A DNA stretch of 64,000 nucleotides from Timaviella obliquedivisa GSE-PSE-MK23-08B (GCA_019358855.1 JAHHII010000002.1:250690-314689); one strand, 5' to 3'; positions 27,607-35,758 are shown, counted from the stretch's first letter. Notes: generated from the letters alone by a model not told the origin. Program-made: numbers and translations.

Positions 27607-27954
27607 TTAGGCGGCAACCCGTAGTTCAATCTCAGCGATCGCCCGTCGCTCAATCATTTTGGCGATCGAGAATTGATTAATTAGCAGTTGCAGATCGATC
27701 GTCATCTCCTTCAACTTATCTTCAGCAGCCTGCAAACATTCAGCCGCCTCTCTATAGCCTTGCTCGTCCATCATGGTTTTGCGAACCGTTTTGCGCTGAG
27801 TATCGTTCTTTAAAACTTCGTTGAATGCAATCTCAGTATCAATTTTAGCGGTGAGTCGATTAACCTCCTCTTGATGATTGCGGACAAACTTTTCGGCGGT
27901 AAGAACTGCGAGTTGTTGCGTAGCGATCGCTCGTGGATATTCGTGTAATTGCAT
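27607..27954 (-). CDS. Coiled-coil hypothetical protein, 115 aa
   Basis: Almost wholly helical with heptad patterns (LTAEKFVRNHQEEVNRLTAK and ECLQAAEDKLKEMTIDLQLL). No known domain. First gene of the minus-strand unit ending at 26971. A hairpin (28019-28052) separates it from the gene upstream. Confidence 0.6.
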   Translation of the reverse strand: MQLHEYPRAIATQQLAVLTAEKFVRNHQEEVNRLTAKIDTEIAFNEVLKNDTQRKTVRKTMMDEQGYREAAECLQAAEDKLKEMTIDLQLLINQFSIAKMIERRAIAEIELRVAA

Positions 27955-28018
27955 TGATTTTCTCCGTTAATATTGTGTCGGTCTTAAACGTTCACAGTTT
28001 GCCCTAACCCAAGAGAGC

Positions 28019-28052
28019 GGCACTCTAGCTAGCGCGTAAAAGCTAGAGTGCC
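28019..28052. terminator. Perfect 12-bp hairpin between minus-strand genes
   Basis: GGCACTCTAGCT, 10-nt loop, AGCTAGAGTGCC. It lies 11 bp past the stop of the 28063 gene. The T-rich flank (gattttattt) is on the plus-strand side, so leftward termination would rely on the stem alone. Confidence 0.6.
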
Positions 28053-28062
28053 AAGATTTTAT

Positions 28063-28452
28063 TTAGAAGTTAGTGGGGCAAATACTAAGGGTGCCTGCTT
28101 CGTCGCTCCGAATACAAACCACAGTTTCATCGTCGAGGCGTAGGCGATCGGCGGTTGCCGATGCGCCATGGCGATCGTAGGTGCCGTAGAAGGATAAGCC
28201 TCGATCGGTTTGGATGTAGAGGTCGTAAGTTACCTCTGATTTGGTTGCTTGTCGAGCGGGCTTAACCCGACTGCCGGAGCCAGCGCTAGGAGGTACGCCC
28301 TCTCTACCGACCATGTCGGGGTTTTGCTTCGTGATGGTGGGGCGATCGGACTCGGGAATTGATCTGCCACTGCCACGCTCAGCAAAGACGGGAAGAGTAA
28401 GGGAAACAGAAAAGACGATGGAAGCTAAAACAATAGAAAAACGTGCAAACAT
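28063..28452 (-). CDS. Small secreted protein, 129 aa
   Basis: ATG at 28452 gives MFARFSIVLASIVFSVSLTL then PVFA, a classical signal peptide cleaved after VFA. The mature part has a disordered Ser/Pro region and a C-terminal beta domain (YDLYIQTDRGLSFYGTYDR) with two Cys (VCIRSDEAGTLSICP) that may form a disulfide. The in-frame ATG at 28503 would spoil the signal peptide. Secreted small proteins in prophages can alter the cell surface, but no function is shown. Confidence 0.65.
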   Translation of the reverse strand: MFARFSIVLASIVFSVSLTLPVFAERGSGRSIPESDRPTITKQNPDMVGREGVPPSAGSGSRVKPARQATKSEVTYDLYIQTDRGLSFYGTYDRHGASATADRLRLDDETVVCIRSDEAGTLSICPTNF

Positions 28453-28692
28453 AGTAAAACTCACTGAGTGTAGGTGGGTAATGCGATCGCCCTTCCCGTC
28501 CAAAGTTGGGGCGATCGCTTTTGAAATTAACTGCCAATCTCAGCCGAGTTGGGAATCACAGACTTTTAGAATTGAGAGGATTAGCACCGCATTTCAGGCT
28601 GTCAGCTTGCACAGGGCAAAAGCTCTTGATCCATGCAGGGGAGATCACAACGGTGGGTGAGTTCATCCCTAGCCCTTCAGCCTTAGTGAAAC

Positions 28693-28983
28693 TTAAGCCG
28701 ATTCCTTCACGGTGTAAGAAACCGATTTAAGAGCCTGCTTGAACGCTTGCTGGTTAAAGCCTTGAGTGCGATCGCTTTGAGCAGCTAGGAACGGTGCATC
28801 ACTCACTAATTGTTCGATCGAAGACTCCAACCACTCCACTAAACAAGCTCTTAAGTCATTAGCTGCATAGTGAGTTCCTTCTTCTTGCATTAACCATGAC
28901 TGAAGAGTTTGAGCCGCTTCCGTTAAACCTTCACTAGCTGCTTCAGAGATGTAAATCTGTTGAGATTGATTTTGAGTTAACAT
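28693..28983 (-). CDS. Hypothetical helical protein, 96 aa
   Basis: ATG at 28983 (MLTQNQSQQIYISEAASEGL) with AAGGA about 10 bp upstream; a TTG at 28992 is less likely. Helical and acidic: EAAQTLQSWLMQEEGTHYAA, LRACLVEWLESSIEQL. Unrecognised. The 180 bp downstream hold no further gene that I can support. Confidence 0.6.
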   Translation of the reverse strand: MLTQNQSQQIYISEAASEGLTEAAQTLQSWLMQEEGTHYAANDLRACLVEWLESSIEQLVSDAPFLAAQSDRTQGFNQQAFKQALKSVSYTVKESA

Positions 28984-29190
28984 TGTGTGCAAATCCTTAT
29001 TTGTTGAGGGTTCCTGAGAGGCGATTGCTAGGTGTGGTAACTGGGCGATCGCCCTCTCTTGTATTTATTGTGTCTCAGATAGTGATACATGTCAAGCATT
29101 TAGAATAACAATCAATTTATTTGAAATATCAATGTAATAAGATAGAGTATCGATAGTATGCGATCGTAATACAGCCCCCATAATTAGGGA

Positions 29191-29445
29191 ATGAGGAGAA
29201 TGTACTGCCAACTATCTGTGCTAATAGCGCAACGGAATCTAGAGCTTGCCGAGAGAGGCGAGCAGCTTTCTCAACGTCGTTTGTCAAGGGAGCTTAGCCT
29301 GTCGCTGACGACCATAAATAAGCTCTATAACGGTCGTCCTTTGACGGCTCGAATCGATCCAGACACGATTGAAAAAATTTGTGACTACTTCCAATGTGGA
29401 ATTAGTGATTTATTCGTTTTGAAGGTTGAGGTAAGTGAATCATGA
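29191..29445 (+). CDS. Cro/CI-type XRE helix-turn-helix regulator
   Basis: 84 residues. RLSRELSLSLTTINKLYNGR is a helix-turn-helix and DPDTIEKICDYFQCGISDLF is the closing helix pair typical of small Cro-like repressors. Two ATGs (29191, 29200) are possible. It follows a ~200-bp divergent promoter region opposite the gene ending at 28983, and it overlaps the next gene by 4 bp (ATGA). Likely a second phage switch regulator besides the protein at 19420. Confidence 0.8.
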   Translation: MRRMYCQLSVLIAQRNLELAERGEQLSQRRLSRELSLSLTTINKLYNGRPLTARIDPDTIEKICDYFQCGISDLFVLKVEVSES

Positions 29446-29843
29446 CTAATTCTCTATCTGCCGATGATCGCTTCCTGCAACTGATGGAAGCGATCGCACA
29501 AACCCGACAGCTCGTCGAGGGCAACGCTGAAGCGATCGCCGCCCAACAACAAGCATGGGTTGAAACTAGTAGGCTTGTTGAAAGCAATGCTAGATCTATT
29601 GCCGAGCAACGCGAGGCATGGATTGAGACTCGCCAAATTATAGAGAGCAGTTCTAGGGCGATTGCTGCCAACTCAAACACAGTGACTGAGCTACGTGAAG
29701 AGCTAAGGGTCAATATTACTGATGTTGTCAGCATGATTAGCACAATGGCAGAGCAGGCAGAAGTCGATCGTGCTGAGACTCGAGCAACAGTTCAGCAGAT
29801 CCTTGAAGTATTGACTCAGCGATTTACAAGCAACGGTCATTAA
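29442..29843 (+). CDS. Repetitive coiled-coil protein, 133 aa
   Basis: Contains about three imperfect helical repeats (TRQLVEGNAEAIAAQQQAWV, TSRLVESNARSIAEQREAWI, TRQIIESSSRAIAANSNTV). Common in cyanobacteria as a small coiled-coil family coded beside regulators. Translationally coupled to the XRE gene. Probably oligomeric; role unknown. Confidence 0.65.
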   Translation: MTNSLSADDRFLQLMEAIAQTRQLVEGNAEAIAAQQQAWVETSRLVESNARSIAEQREAWIETRQIIESSSRAIAANSNTVTELREELRVNITDVVSMISTMAEQAEVDRAETRATVQQILEVLTQRFTSNGH

Positions 29844-29846
29844 CGG

Positions 29847-29869
29847 AAAAACCACCCTAGGCGGGATGG
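29847..29869 (-). terminator. Hairpin with T run for the leftward small-gene pair
   Basis: On the minus strand CCATCCC, short loop, GGGTGG (one bulged base) followed by TTTTT. It sits 10 bp past the 38-aa gene stop at 29879. Confidence 0.6.
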
Positions 29870-29878
29870 CTTCATGCA

Positions 29879-29995
29879 CTACTTCACTTTTTTCTTTCTA
29901 ATTTTCCGCCAGACCCAGCGGATTGGAATCCAGACGAACCAAACCAAAACTCCCAGAGCTTGGAAATCTGATCTCCTAAAAAATGGATTGCTCAC
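29879..29995 (-). CDS. 38-residue membrane microprotein
   Basis: GTG at 29995 shares its G with the TAG of the preceding gene, with GGAGG about 7 bp upstream. The peptide runs VSNPFFRRSDFQALGVLVWF through VWIPIRWVWRKIRKKKVK: one hydrophobic tryptophan-rich segment and a strongly basic tail. Coupling and a following terminator support translation. Function unknown; holin, signal or toxin-like roles are all possible. Confidence 0.5.
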   Translation of the reverse strand: MSNPFFRRSDFQALGVLVWFVWIPIRWVWRKIRKKKVK

Positions 29996-30219
29996 TACTG
30001 TCCTCCCTGCTGCTTGTATTTTTCGCAGCTTTTTGGGTTGCCTCCGTCGCAGCTATCCTTTAAATATTTCAGCAGACCTTGTCTAGAGCGATCGGCAAAA
30101 TCGCTAGTGCTTGACCTGGTTGAAGATGCTTGTACAAAAGTGTTTGCTAGAAAAATTAGCCCAACTAGACAAGCTGCAATCAGCCCAATTTGTTCGCCAG
30201 TAATTCTTTTTTTCATCAC
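29995..30219 (-). CDS. Small single-pass membrane protein, 74 aa
   Basis: MMKKRITGEQ precedes a hydrophobic helix IGLIAACLVGLIFLANTFV, then a polar tail with two Cys (SCDGGNPKSCEKY). N-in, C-out is predicted by the basic N-terminus. First of a two-gene minus-strand unit with the 38-aa gene. Confidence 0.6.
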   Translation of the reverse strand: MMKKRITGEQIGLIAACLVGLIFLANTFVQASSTRSSTSDFADRSRQGLLKYLKDSCDGGNPKSCEKYKQQGGQ

Positions 30220-30397
30220 CTTGACCGGGTATCTGTAGCGTTAAGTTTCCCGAATCTAGTCCGTGAATTGCCAAAAGCGATCGCCCCGGTCAAGGAATGG
30301 CGATCGCCATTCGCCCACCACTAACTTATTTGTCGTAGAGCTTTTGGTGATAGTTTAAACTTCCCTATTTCTAAGTTGGTACAGCAGATTGCTACCC

Positions 30398-30432
30398 GCG
30401 TGCTCTTCGAGATACTCGCAAGGGGTCGCGCT
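30398..30432 (+). repeat. Dispersed ~35-bp element repeat, copy 1
   Basis: Reads gcgtgctcttcgagatactc then gcaaggggtcgcgct. Four further copies occur at 33242, 41015, 49392 and 61592 (the last partial). It lies in the 220-bp gap 30220-30439, which otherwise holds only a HIP1-centred 18-bp palindrome at 30295-30312 and no gene I can support. Confidence 0.85.
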
Positions 30433-30439
30433 GCTCCAT

Positions 30440-31162
30440 TTAAAGAGGTGACGAGATGCTTTGGTATTCCAAGTTTTGACCAATCTGGTATAACCCGAAC
30501 TCGCCGCAGTTAACGAAGCGGAATTGATTGCGGATCGATATCCAGTCCCACCGCTCTGGGTTAGAGGGGTGAAGATGGCGAAGGGTTGGGTCGAGAGTTC
30601 TGACAGTATGCTCAACCATTCCGTTCTCTTGCCGACATTTTTGCTCAAAGCTGGAGAAATCTTCTGGCAGCCAATAATCGTGCCGAGTCCAGTTGATGCA
30701 CTCATCCAGGCTCTCGCCGATCGGGATATTGTTGCAAGCAGCATTCATCACAATTTGCCGCTGTTCTTTCCAGCAGACCACAGCTTTAACGCGATCGCTA
30801 TTCTTAATCTCCGTGAGCACATCGACAAGTTCTGAGGGGATTTGTCGGCGGGCAGTAACCAAATACTTCAGTCGTTCCTCGCTTCCGTGGGGAGGCAACG
30901 GTAGGAAGTCGATGCGGACGTTGCTAACCAATCTAGGGCGCAGGATAATTTGATCGTAGCCTGGGGTATTTATGGCGATCGCCTCAAACTTAAACATTGC
31001 TGCCAAATGCTGAAGCGATCGCTCCCATCGAACCAGGTTAGCAACCGCTTCCTCGTAACTTTTGAATTCTAGTTGGATCACCGCGCCATCTGTCTTAGCA
31101 GACTGCCAAACCTCTTTGAGGCTAAATACCCGGAGCTGCGTCCTTTTTGTTGTTGCGGTCAT
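30440..31162 (-). CDS. Hypothetical protein, 240 aa
   Basis: Not recognised. Segments include VFSLKEVWQSAKTDGAVIQLEFKSYEEAV, a beta-rich YDQIILRPRLVSNVRIDFLPLP and a C-terminal WDWISIRNQFRFVNCGEF. Likely globular and soluble. Overlaps the AT-hook/RHH gene upstream by 41 bp in a four-gene minus-strand operon (32435 to 30440) preceded by the 17-mer operator at 32484. Confidence 0.6.
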   Translation of the reverse strand: MTATTKRTQLRVFSLKEVWQSAKTDGAVIQLEFKSYEEAVANLVRWERSLQHLAAMFKFEAIAINTPGYDQIILRPRLVSNVRIDFLPLPPHGSEERLKYLVTARRQIPSELVDVLTEIKNSDRVKAVVCWKEQRQIVMNAACNNIPIGESLDECINWTRHDYWLPEDFSSFEQKCRQENGMVEHTVRTLDPTLRHLHPSNPERWDWISIRNQFRFVNCGEFGLYQIGQNLEYQSISSPL

Positions 31163-31598
31163 TTTTTCGACTCCCTGTTTGGTTTTTTGCTTTCTCCAAT
31201 ACCTCGATCAATCGATCGAGTTCAACATTTCCGCTAAAACCAAGCAAGTGCCCAATTTCAGCCACACTATACCCATCTGTATCCCAATTTTCCGCCAAGC
31301 ATCGAAGGAATCCCTTCAACAACTCGACTTCTTTAACTCTACCTAAATTAGGTGCAGGTTTTAGTTCGCCACTAGCGATCGCCTCATGGAGCGCAAGGCG
31401 AATAACCCGACTCAGATGCGTTGCAAGTTCCAACTTCTCTTGCTCTGCCCACTGCTGAAAGAGCGCAATCTCCTCAGTCGGAAGCGTCACCGATACCCGG
31501 AAGCGCGACCCATCACCCTTGGATGGTCGTCCCCTCCCCTTTTTCGGATTAGGTTCCGGTTCGCTTGCGGGTGTCGGTTGCTTTTTTATAGGAGCCAT
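31122..31598 (-). CDS. AT-hook plus ribbon-helix-helix regulator
   Basis: 158 residues. A proline/lysine N-terminus with AT-hook KKGRGRPSKGDG is followed by an RHH (RFRVSVTLPTEEIALFQQWA then LELATHLSRVIRLALHEAI) and a helical C-terminal extension. Same layout as the 65-aa protein at 20296. AT-hooks prefer A/T tracts such as the A6 core of the 17-mer at 32484 and 33150, so it may control its own operon and the divergent one. This is inference. It overlaps both neighbours (41 and 50 bp). Confidence 0.75.
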   Translation of the reverse strand: MAPIKKQPTPASEPEPNPKKGRGRPSKGDGSRFRVSVTLPTEEIALFQQWAEQEKLELATHLSRVIRLALHEAIASGELKPAPNLGRVKEVELLKGFLRCLAENWDTDGYSVAEIGHLLGFSGNVELDRLIEVLEKAKNQTGSRKNDRNNKKDAAPGI

Positions 31599-32196
31599 TG
31601 CCAGAGTTGTTTGTAGAACTTACATATCTTTGGACGCTGATGGCGATCGCCATAACTTGAGATAAAGTGTAGCGCTTTAATCGGCTGTACCCCTCTAGAT
31701 TTCGGTAGTAGAAGTCCTCTGAGCGAGAAATCCCATTAATCCTCCGAACCTTCTCTGGCAGGTCGATACCGGGAATTGTTTCCCCGACTCTAACTCCGTC
31801 AGGTGCAGCGGCTTCATTGGCAATCACCTCTCTTGCCCATACCGCCATTCCTAGTTTAGGGTTAATCTTCTCGACTCTCCCCAATACGTCCGTGGGCAAA
31901 ACTATTTTCTGCTCCTCTCCTTTTAGCTGGGCGATCGCCGTTGCCAACACAAAGGAGCCGTGCCCATATCGTTGCTTATCGGCAGAAATCCCCGCCACCT
32001 TCTTCCAGCGGGTAAACGTTCGGTAGTCGATTTCAAATCCTGCCGTATGCTCCATAAAGGCTTTCAGAATAGCGCCGCTCCACTGCTCAGCAGAGTACTC
32101 ATCCCACTCCCGGCGAAACGATCGCAGCTTGGCAATAACTTCTCTGTCATCCCTGGTTTCTTCTAGCAAAGACTTCAAAATTGCTTTTGTACTCAT
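31549..32196 (-). CDS. Hypothetical protein, 215 aa, possible DNA-binding
   Basis: Helical throughout with WSGAILKAFMEHTAGFEIDY, RTFTRWKKVAGISADKQRYG and YYRNLEGYSRLKRYTLSQVM; the last part could be a HTH (LEGYSRLKRYTLSQV). No family assigned. Overlaps the RHH gene by 50 bp and shares ATGA with the gene at 32193. Confidence 0.6.
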   Translation of the reverse strand: MSTKAILKSLLEETRDDREVIAKLRSFRREWDEYSAEQWSGAILKAFMEHTAGFEIDYRTFTRWKKVAGISADKQRYGHGSFVLATAIAQLKGEEQKIVLPTDVLGRVEKINPKLGMAVWAREVIANEAAAPDGVRVGETIPGIDLPEKVRRINGISRSEDFYYRNLEGYSRLKRYTLSQVMAIAISVQRYVSSTNNSGNGSYKKATDTRKRTGT

Positions 32197-32435
32197 GCTA
32201 CTCTCCGAGCTTCTGCCTGCTCCAAATACCGAGCAAGTACCCTCGATCGCCTAGCAGCAGAACGTTTTGCGCTTCTTGCCCACTGCCGATATAAAACGCT
32301 GTCCTGGCAGTCACGAGAACTTTTATACATCTGCTCCCATTCGTCTTGCATTTCCAGCCAGAAGAGCAGGGATTCGCTAGCCGAATTGATTAAGTAGCGA
32401 TCGAATTCAATGTTGTAGCGATCGAGATAATCCAT
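32193..32435 (-). CDS. Small helical protein, 80 aa
   Basis: MDYLDRYNIEFDRYLINSAS then a C-terminus very rich in Arg and Ala (KRSAARRSRVLARYLEQAEA). Basic, perhaps nucleic-acid binding. First gene of the operon ending at 30440, coupled by ATGA to the next. Its start lies 49 bp from the 17-mer operator. Confidence 0.6.
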   Translation of the reverse strand: MDYLDRYNIEFDRYLINSASESLLFWLEMQDEWEQMYKSSRDCQDSVLYRQWARSAKRSAARRSRVLARYLEQAEARRVA

Positions 32436-32483
32436 CTAAATCTCCGCTTTGTAAAAGTGCTATTGCTATCAAATTAAATATAC

Positions 32484-32509
32484 GGTATTTTTTGGATACC
32501 AAAAAATAC
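32484..32509. promoter_or_regulatory. Palindromic operator, exact 17-mer copy 1
   Basis: GGTATTTTTTGGATACC (32484-32500), extended by AAAAAATAC to a perfect 25-bp dyad (GTATTTTTTGG, ATA, CCAAAAAATAC). The same 17-mer occurs reverse-complemented at 33150-33166. Together they flank the 755-bp gap 32436-33190 between divergent operons. That gap is otherwise AT-rich without a supported gene. Confidence 0.75.
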
Positions 32510-33149
32510 GCATGATGAATATGGGGTGAGATGACCGGAAATTTCTCACTCATACCTAGACCGTAGCGGCGGCGGGGCGATCGCAATAGATCTAGGAAAA
32601 GCCCTGGTTTTTGGGCGTTTTTTTGTCCAATTTTTACCTGTCCTTAGTCCTTATTGAATTACTGCAAGCGTCTTAGCCATTTCTCAAAAAACAGGAGGAC
32701 AAGTCCTACATTAAATCAGTATTTTCTGTCCGCCGCTCTGCCAGAAGTCAGCAGCTCAAGCCCAATGCCGCCTATTTTTTTCGGCTATCCAAAAGATTCT
32801 CAAGCCTATTTTCTTCATCAAAAGATGCGAAAAACGGACTGCATACTGCAATTCTGAGCGAGGCAATTATTTGGGGCGATCGCTTAGATAAAAGTTGCGA
32901 AAGTAGGACACGACTATTAGAGGTGAAGTGCGATCGCCACACCCTTTTTCTACAAAGCGATTAGCAGGAATTCAGCCCTTGCAAATCTTTTCGCAGCGAT
33001 TAGGTTTTTTTGCATCCTGATTCAAGCAATTGTTCTGGTGCTAGTGGCTACCAATTTTTAACCCGTCAATACTGAACTCGTCAAGATTTCTGCAAATGAA
33101 TGACAGACATCAAAGTTTGCAGCAATTAAACGTGTTATTTTGTTTTTTA

Positions 33150-33166
33150 GGTATCCAAAAAATACC
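33150..33166. promoter_or_regulatory. Operator, exact 17-mer copy 2 (opposite orientation)
   Basis: GGTATCCAAAAAATACC, the exact reverse complement of 32484-32500, ends 24 bp before the ATG at 33191. A T6 run at 33143-33148 extends a partial dyad. Each copy thus points the same way relative to its own operon. Confidence 0.75.
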
Positions 33167-33190
33167 AATAAATAAAGGAGGGTTTGTCTT

Positions 33191-33808
33191 ATGGTCGCAA
33201 GAAAGAAATTGACGGAGATTTTGAATGAAGTCGGTGGCGAGGCGACCCCTTGCGGGTATCTCGAAGAGCGCGCTGCTGGAGTTGATCCGGTGGCAGCGTT
33301 GCCCGCAGCAGTAGAGCCAGAATCTCCAGTGATTGACGAGGTTCCTAATGGTGCAATTGTCACCGCCGAAATGGTACGAGCTACCGCATTAAGCCAGATG
33401 CCCGATGGCTCCTCTGAAATGTTTGCGATTTTGCCCAAACTAGGAATTGAGATTCCTCAGCCCGTTGTACCTCAAGGGGCAACGCTGGAAGAATCGGTTG
33501 CGGCAGATTTAATGCTGTTAAATATTTTGCTAGCAAAGGTCGTTGGCAACCTTCAGTTTCAATCGACGTTGAACCAAGCCCTGGCGAAGGTGGATGAAGT
33601 GATGGGCGATCGCTTTAGCGCAACGCTATATCAGCAACGTCGAGAATCTGAATCTAATCGGTTTCACGGTGCGATGGCTGCGTTGATGGGAGGCGACGCT
33701 AAAGGCGGATTTCGCTTTTCTACTCCAAGCTCTTACGTGGTTCCTCAAGGGTGGGAGGTCTTTGTCGAGCCAGAAAAAACAGCAGCTTTACCAGAAGGAG
33801 AAAACTAG
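33191..33808 (+). CDS. Hypothetical protein, first gene of membrane-ATPase operon, 205 aa
   Basis: ATG with AAGGAGG upstream. No recognised domain. Ala/Val-rich with ESVAADLMLLNILLAKVVGN and FHGAMAALMGG. Residues about 18-28 (TPCGYLEERAA) are encoded by a copy of the dispersed ~33-bp repeat, in frame, so the repeat has been inserted into a working coding sequence or the frame extended through it. Confidence 0.65.
   Translation: MVARKKLTEILNEVGGEATPCGYLEERAAGVDPVAALPAAVEPESPVIDEVPNGAIVTAEMVRATALSQMPDGSSEMFAILPKLGIEIPQPVVPQGATLEESVAADLMLLNILLAKVVGNLQFQSTLNQALAKVDEVMGDRFSATLYQQRRESESNRFHGAMAALMGGDAKGGFRFSTPSSYVVPQGWEVFVEPEKTAALPEGEN
33242..33274 (-). repeat. Dispersed element repeat, copy 2, in frame inside a gene
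   Basis: Reads gcgaccccttgcgggtatct then cgaagagcgcgct, the reverse orientation of copies 1 and 4. It adds 33 bp, a multiple of three, to the 33191 gene without breaking it. Confidence 0.85.
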
Positions 33809-33857
33809 ATATCAGCTCTACATCGATCAATCATTTATAGATTGAAAAGGAGGAAGC

Positions 33858-34622
33858 ATGGAAGCTGAATTAAGCCCCCAGGAAATGCAGCTTTTATTGG
33901 CAGAAGCTAGAAAACTCATAGCAGCAGAGCCACCAGAAGCAGGCTCGCCCGATCTCGATCGCCGTCTAGCACAGATTCAATCAGGGCAGTTTGAGCCGTC
34001 CGATCAACATCGAGCAGATGGATTAATGCCTGTTCCTACAATGAGCATGATTCAACCTCATCATTACCAGACTTCAGTGATGCCCAAGCGTCCTGAAATG
34101 AGTAAGACGGATTACTTTGGGGCGATCGCTGCCATTGGAGTTATCGGCTTGTTTGCGATCGCAGGACTGGGGATAATTGCCTCGTTAGTGGTGATGGCTG
34201 GCAAGAGTGCGGAAGGGGCAAGTTACCGAGCGACGATCGAGCAACTGGTGGCAGACAACCAGAAGTTATCCTCTCAGGCTATTAAAGCAGCGGAAGACGG
34301 CAAACCTCGTTGCTATGGCTTGATCGTAACAAGTTGCGGGGAACAGGCTGAACCTAGCTATCAACCTGTTGCTCAGCCCAAAGAAATGCAGGTACAGGCA
34401 GTTGAGGCTCCAGCGCAAATCGCTTTGATTTGTGATGCCAATGCAATGGCGACGGCAACGCCTGTGAATGTGCGATCGGGCGGCGGCGTGGAGTTTGCGA
34501 TCGTGGCTCAAGTCCCTTGCGGAGGAGCGGTAGAGGTTCTTCGATATGAGCCTGATGGCTGGTCGAAAGTAGCGGCGGGTGCTGCCACAGGCTACATGAA
34601 AACGTCGTTTTTAGGAGGATGA
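33858..34622 (+). CDS. Membrane-anchored bacterial SH3-domain protein, 254 aa
   Basis: Cytosolic N-terminus of about 85 residues, one transmembrane helix (YFGAIAAIGVIGLFAIAGLG then IIASLVVMAG), a short coil, a Cys pair (PRCYGLIVTSCGE) and a C-terminal SH3 fold (TPVNVRSGGGVEFAIVAQVP then WSKVAAGAATGYMKTSF). SH3_3 domains bind peptides or cell wall. Preceded by AGGAGG. Topology would put the SH3 in the periplasm. Same operon as the FtsK/TraD-like ATPase at 36100, suggesting an envelope-spanning complex. Confidence 0.8.
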   Translation: MEAELSPQEMQLLLAEARKLIAAEPPEAGSPDLDRRLAQIQSGQFEPSDQHRADGLMPVPTMSMIQPHHYQTSVMPKRPEMSKTDYFGAIAAIGVIGLFAIAGLGIIASLVVMAGKSAEGASYRATIEQLVADNQKLSSQAIKAAEDGKPRCYGLIVTSCGEQAEPSYQPVAQPKEMQVQAVEAPAQIALICDANAMATATPVNVRSGGGVEFAIVAQVPCGGAVEVLRYEPDGWSKVAAGAATGYMKTSFLGG

Positions 34623-34623
34623 G

Positions 34624-35055
34624 ATGGCAGGAATATACAATTTTTTGGATACGGTTTTCAGCGGGGGAACCCCAAAAAGTGATATTGGAATGCGGGTTAA
34701 TGCCAGCCTGCCACAAGGAACCGATCAGGAGTTACGGCAGCTAAATAATATGCCGTCCTCAATCTCTCAGGAGGAGTACTGGGCAGAGGAGCAGAAGACC
34801 GGAGAGCTTTCTATGTCGGCTCTACTGATGAAGCAGTATGTGAAGTGTCGAGCGATTCAGCGGTCTAGTATCACTCAGATTAGAGGTGCGATCCTTCAAG
34901 ATAAATCGGGGCAAATGCGCGCGGCAATGACGATGGGACAGCAAGATTTGCGGCATCAAACAACCGCGATCTCTCACAACATCATGCTCGGAGGGCAGCA
35001 GCGACAAATGACTGGATACGCTGCTGCCGCTTCCGGTACACGGACATTAATTTAA
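34624..35055 (+). CDS. Hypothetical protein, 143 aa
   Basis: Unrecognised. Gln/Met/Ser-rich with LLMKQYVKCRAIQRSSITQI and a C-terminus QQDLRHQTTAISHNIMLGGQ. Starts 1 bp after the SH3 gene stop; GGAGG lies just upstream within that gene's end. Member of the membrane-ATPase operon. Confidence 0.6.
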   Translation: MAGIYNFLDTVFSGGTPKSDIGMRVNASLPQGTDQELRQLNNMPSSISQEEYWAEEQKTGELSMSALLMKQYVKCRAIQRSSITQIRGAILQDKSGQMRAAMTMGQQDLRHQTTAISHNIMLGGQQRQMTGYAAAASGTRTLI

Positions 35056-35100
35056 CAAAATCCGATCGCCCTCACTTGCCTCAAATCAAAGGAAACTACC

Positions 35101-35394
35101 ATGCCTGAATTAAGAGAAATAGAGCCTGTTCTTGATGTGTTTGACTTCGATCAACTTTTGGAGCTTAATACCGCGATCGCCTCTTATTACCACGTTGTTG
35201 GGCTGTCTGCGAATCTCAGCCCTTCCCGCACAGCCATAACGATAGAAACTCCCGGTAGGTTGATCACAACATTCTCTGTCGATGAATTTATCCAGGAAGA
35301 AAACGAATTGCACCGCAATGGAAAGCGATCGCAGTTCTCGGATGTGGCGATCACACTGATCGACAAACTTTCACTCTATGTTTTGAGGTTTTAA
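35101..35394 (+). CDS. Hypothetical protein, 97 aa
   Basis: Small alpha/beta protein, MPELREIEPVLDVFDFDQLL. No motif recognised. 3 bp before the next gene; the operon continues in one direction without promoters evident between genes. Confidence 0.55.
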   Translation: MPELREIEPVLDVFDFDQLLELNTAIASYYHVVGLSANLSPSRTAITIETPGRLITTFSVDEFIQEENELHRNGKRSQFSDVAITLIDKLSLYVLRF

Positions 35395-35397
35395 CCC

Positions 35398-35742
35398 ATG
35401 GGAAATCAAGAGTGGGAGCAGCCAGTAGATCAACGGGGACAACCGAACATTGCCCAGATTGAAAAGCACTATCGATCGCAAGTTTTCTTAGGTTTCACTG
35501 GGTTCTGTGGCGTGATGCTAATAGGACGAATTTTGAAGTATCCAGAGTGGCGACAAACAGGCGTTAGCTTGTTGCTGTTGATACTCATCGCAGCGGTGAT
35601 ATGGGGCGTGTTTGGGTATGCCCGAATTGCCAATAGTCGAGGCGGATACATTTACGGACATCAGCAGCGTTTAGCAATATTAATTTGTGCTGTTCCTGCC
35701 GCTGTTCTGTTGCTAATTACTGTTTTATCGTTCGTTATTTAG
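35398..35742 (+). CDS. Three-helix membrane protein, 114 aa
   Basis: Soluble N-terminus (about 35 residues), then hydrophobic segments at FLGFTGFCGVMLIGRIL, VSLLLLILIAAVIWGVFGYA and LAILICAVPAAVLLLITVLS. No family recognised. Sits between the SH3 protein and the ATPase and may be a membrane component of the same complex. Confidence 0.65.
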   Translation: MGNQEWEQPVDQRGQPNIAQIEKHYRSQVFLGFTGFCGVMLIGRILKYPEWRQTGVSLLLLILIAAVIWGVFGYARIANSRGGYIYGHQQRLAILICAVPAAVLLLITVLSFVI

Positions 35743-35758
35743 AAGAGGAAAGTGGGCT

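Noticed and set aside
30014-30238. Plus-strand frame opposite the small membrane protein
   Set aside because: The minus-strand product has a proper membrane helix, coupling to the next gene and a following terminator.
30295-30312. Perfect 18-bp palindrome GAATGGCGATCGCCATTC
   Set aside because: It is centred on a HIP1 octamer, which is palindromic itself and very frequent here.
32654-32857. Plus-strand open frame of 67 codons in the 32.4-33.2 kb gap
   Set aside because: Low-complexity translation, no ribosome site, and the space behaves as a divergent promoter region.
33058-33438. Minus-strand open frame over the 33191 gene start
   Set aside because: Shadow of the plus-strand gene that has AAGGAGG and operon neighbours; its SSRYPQG part is repeat-derived.
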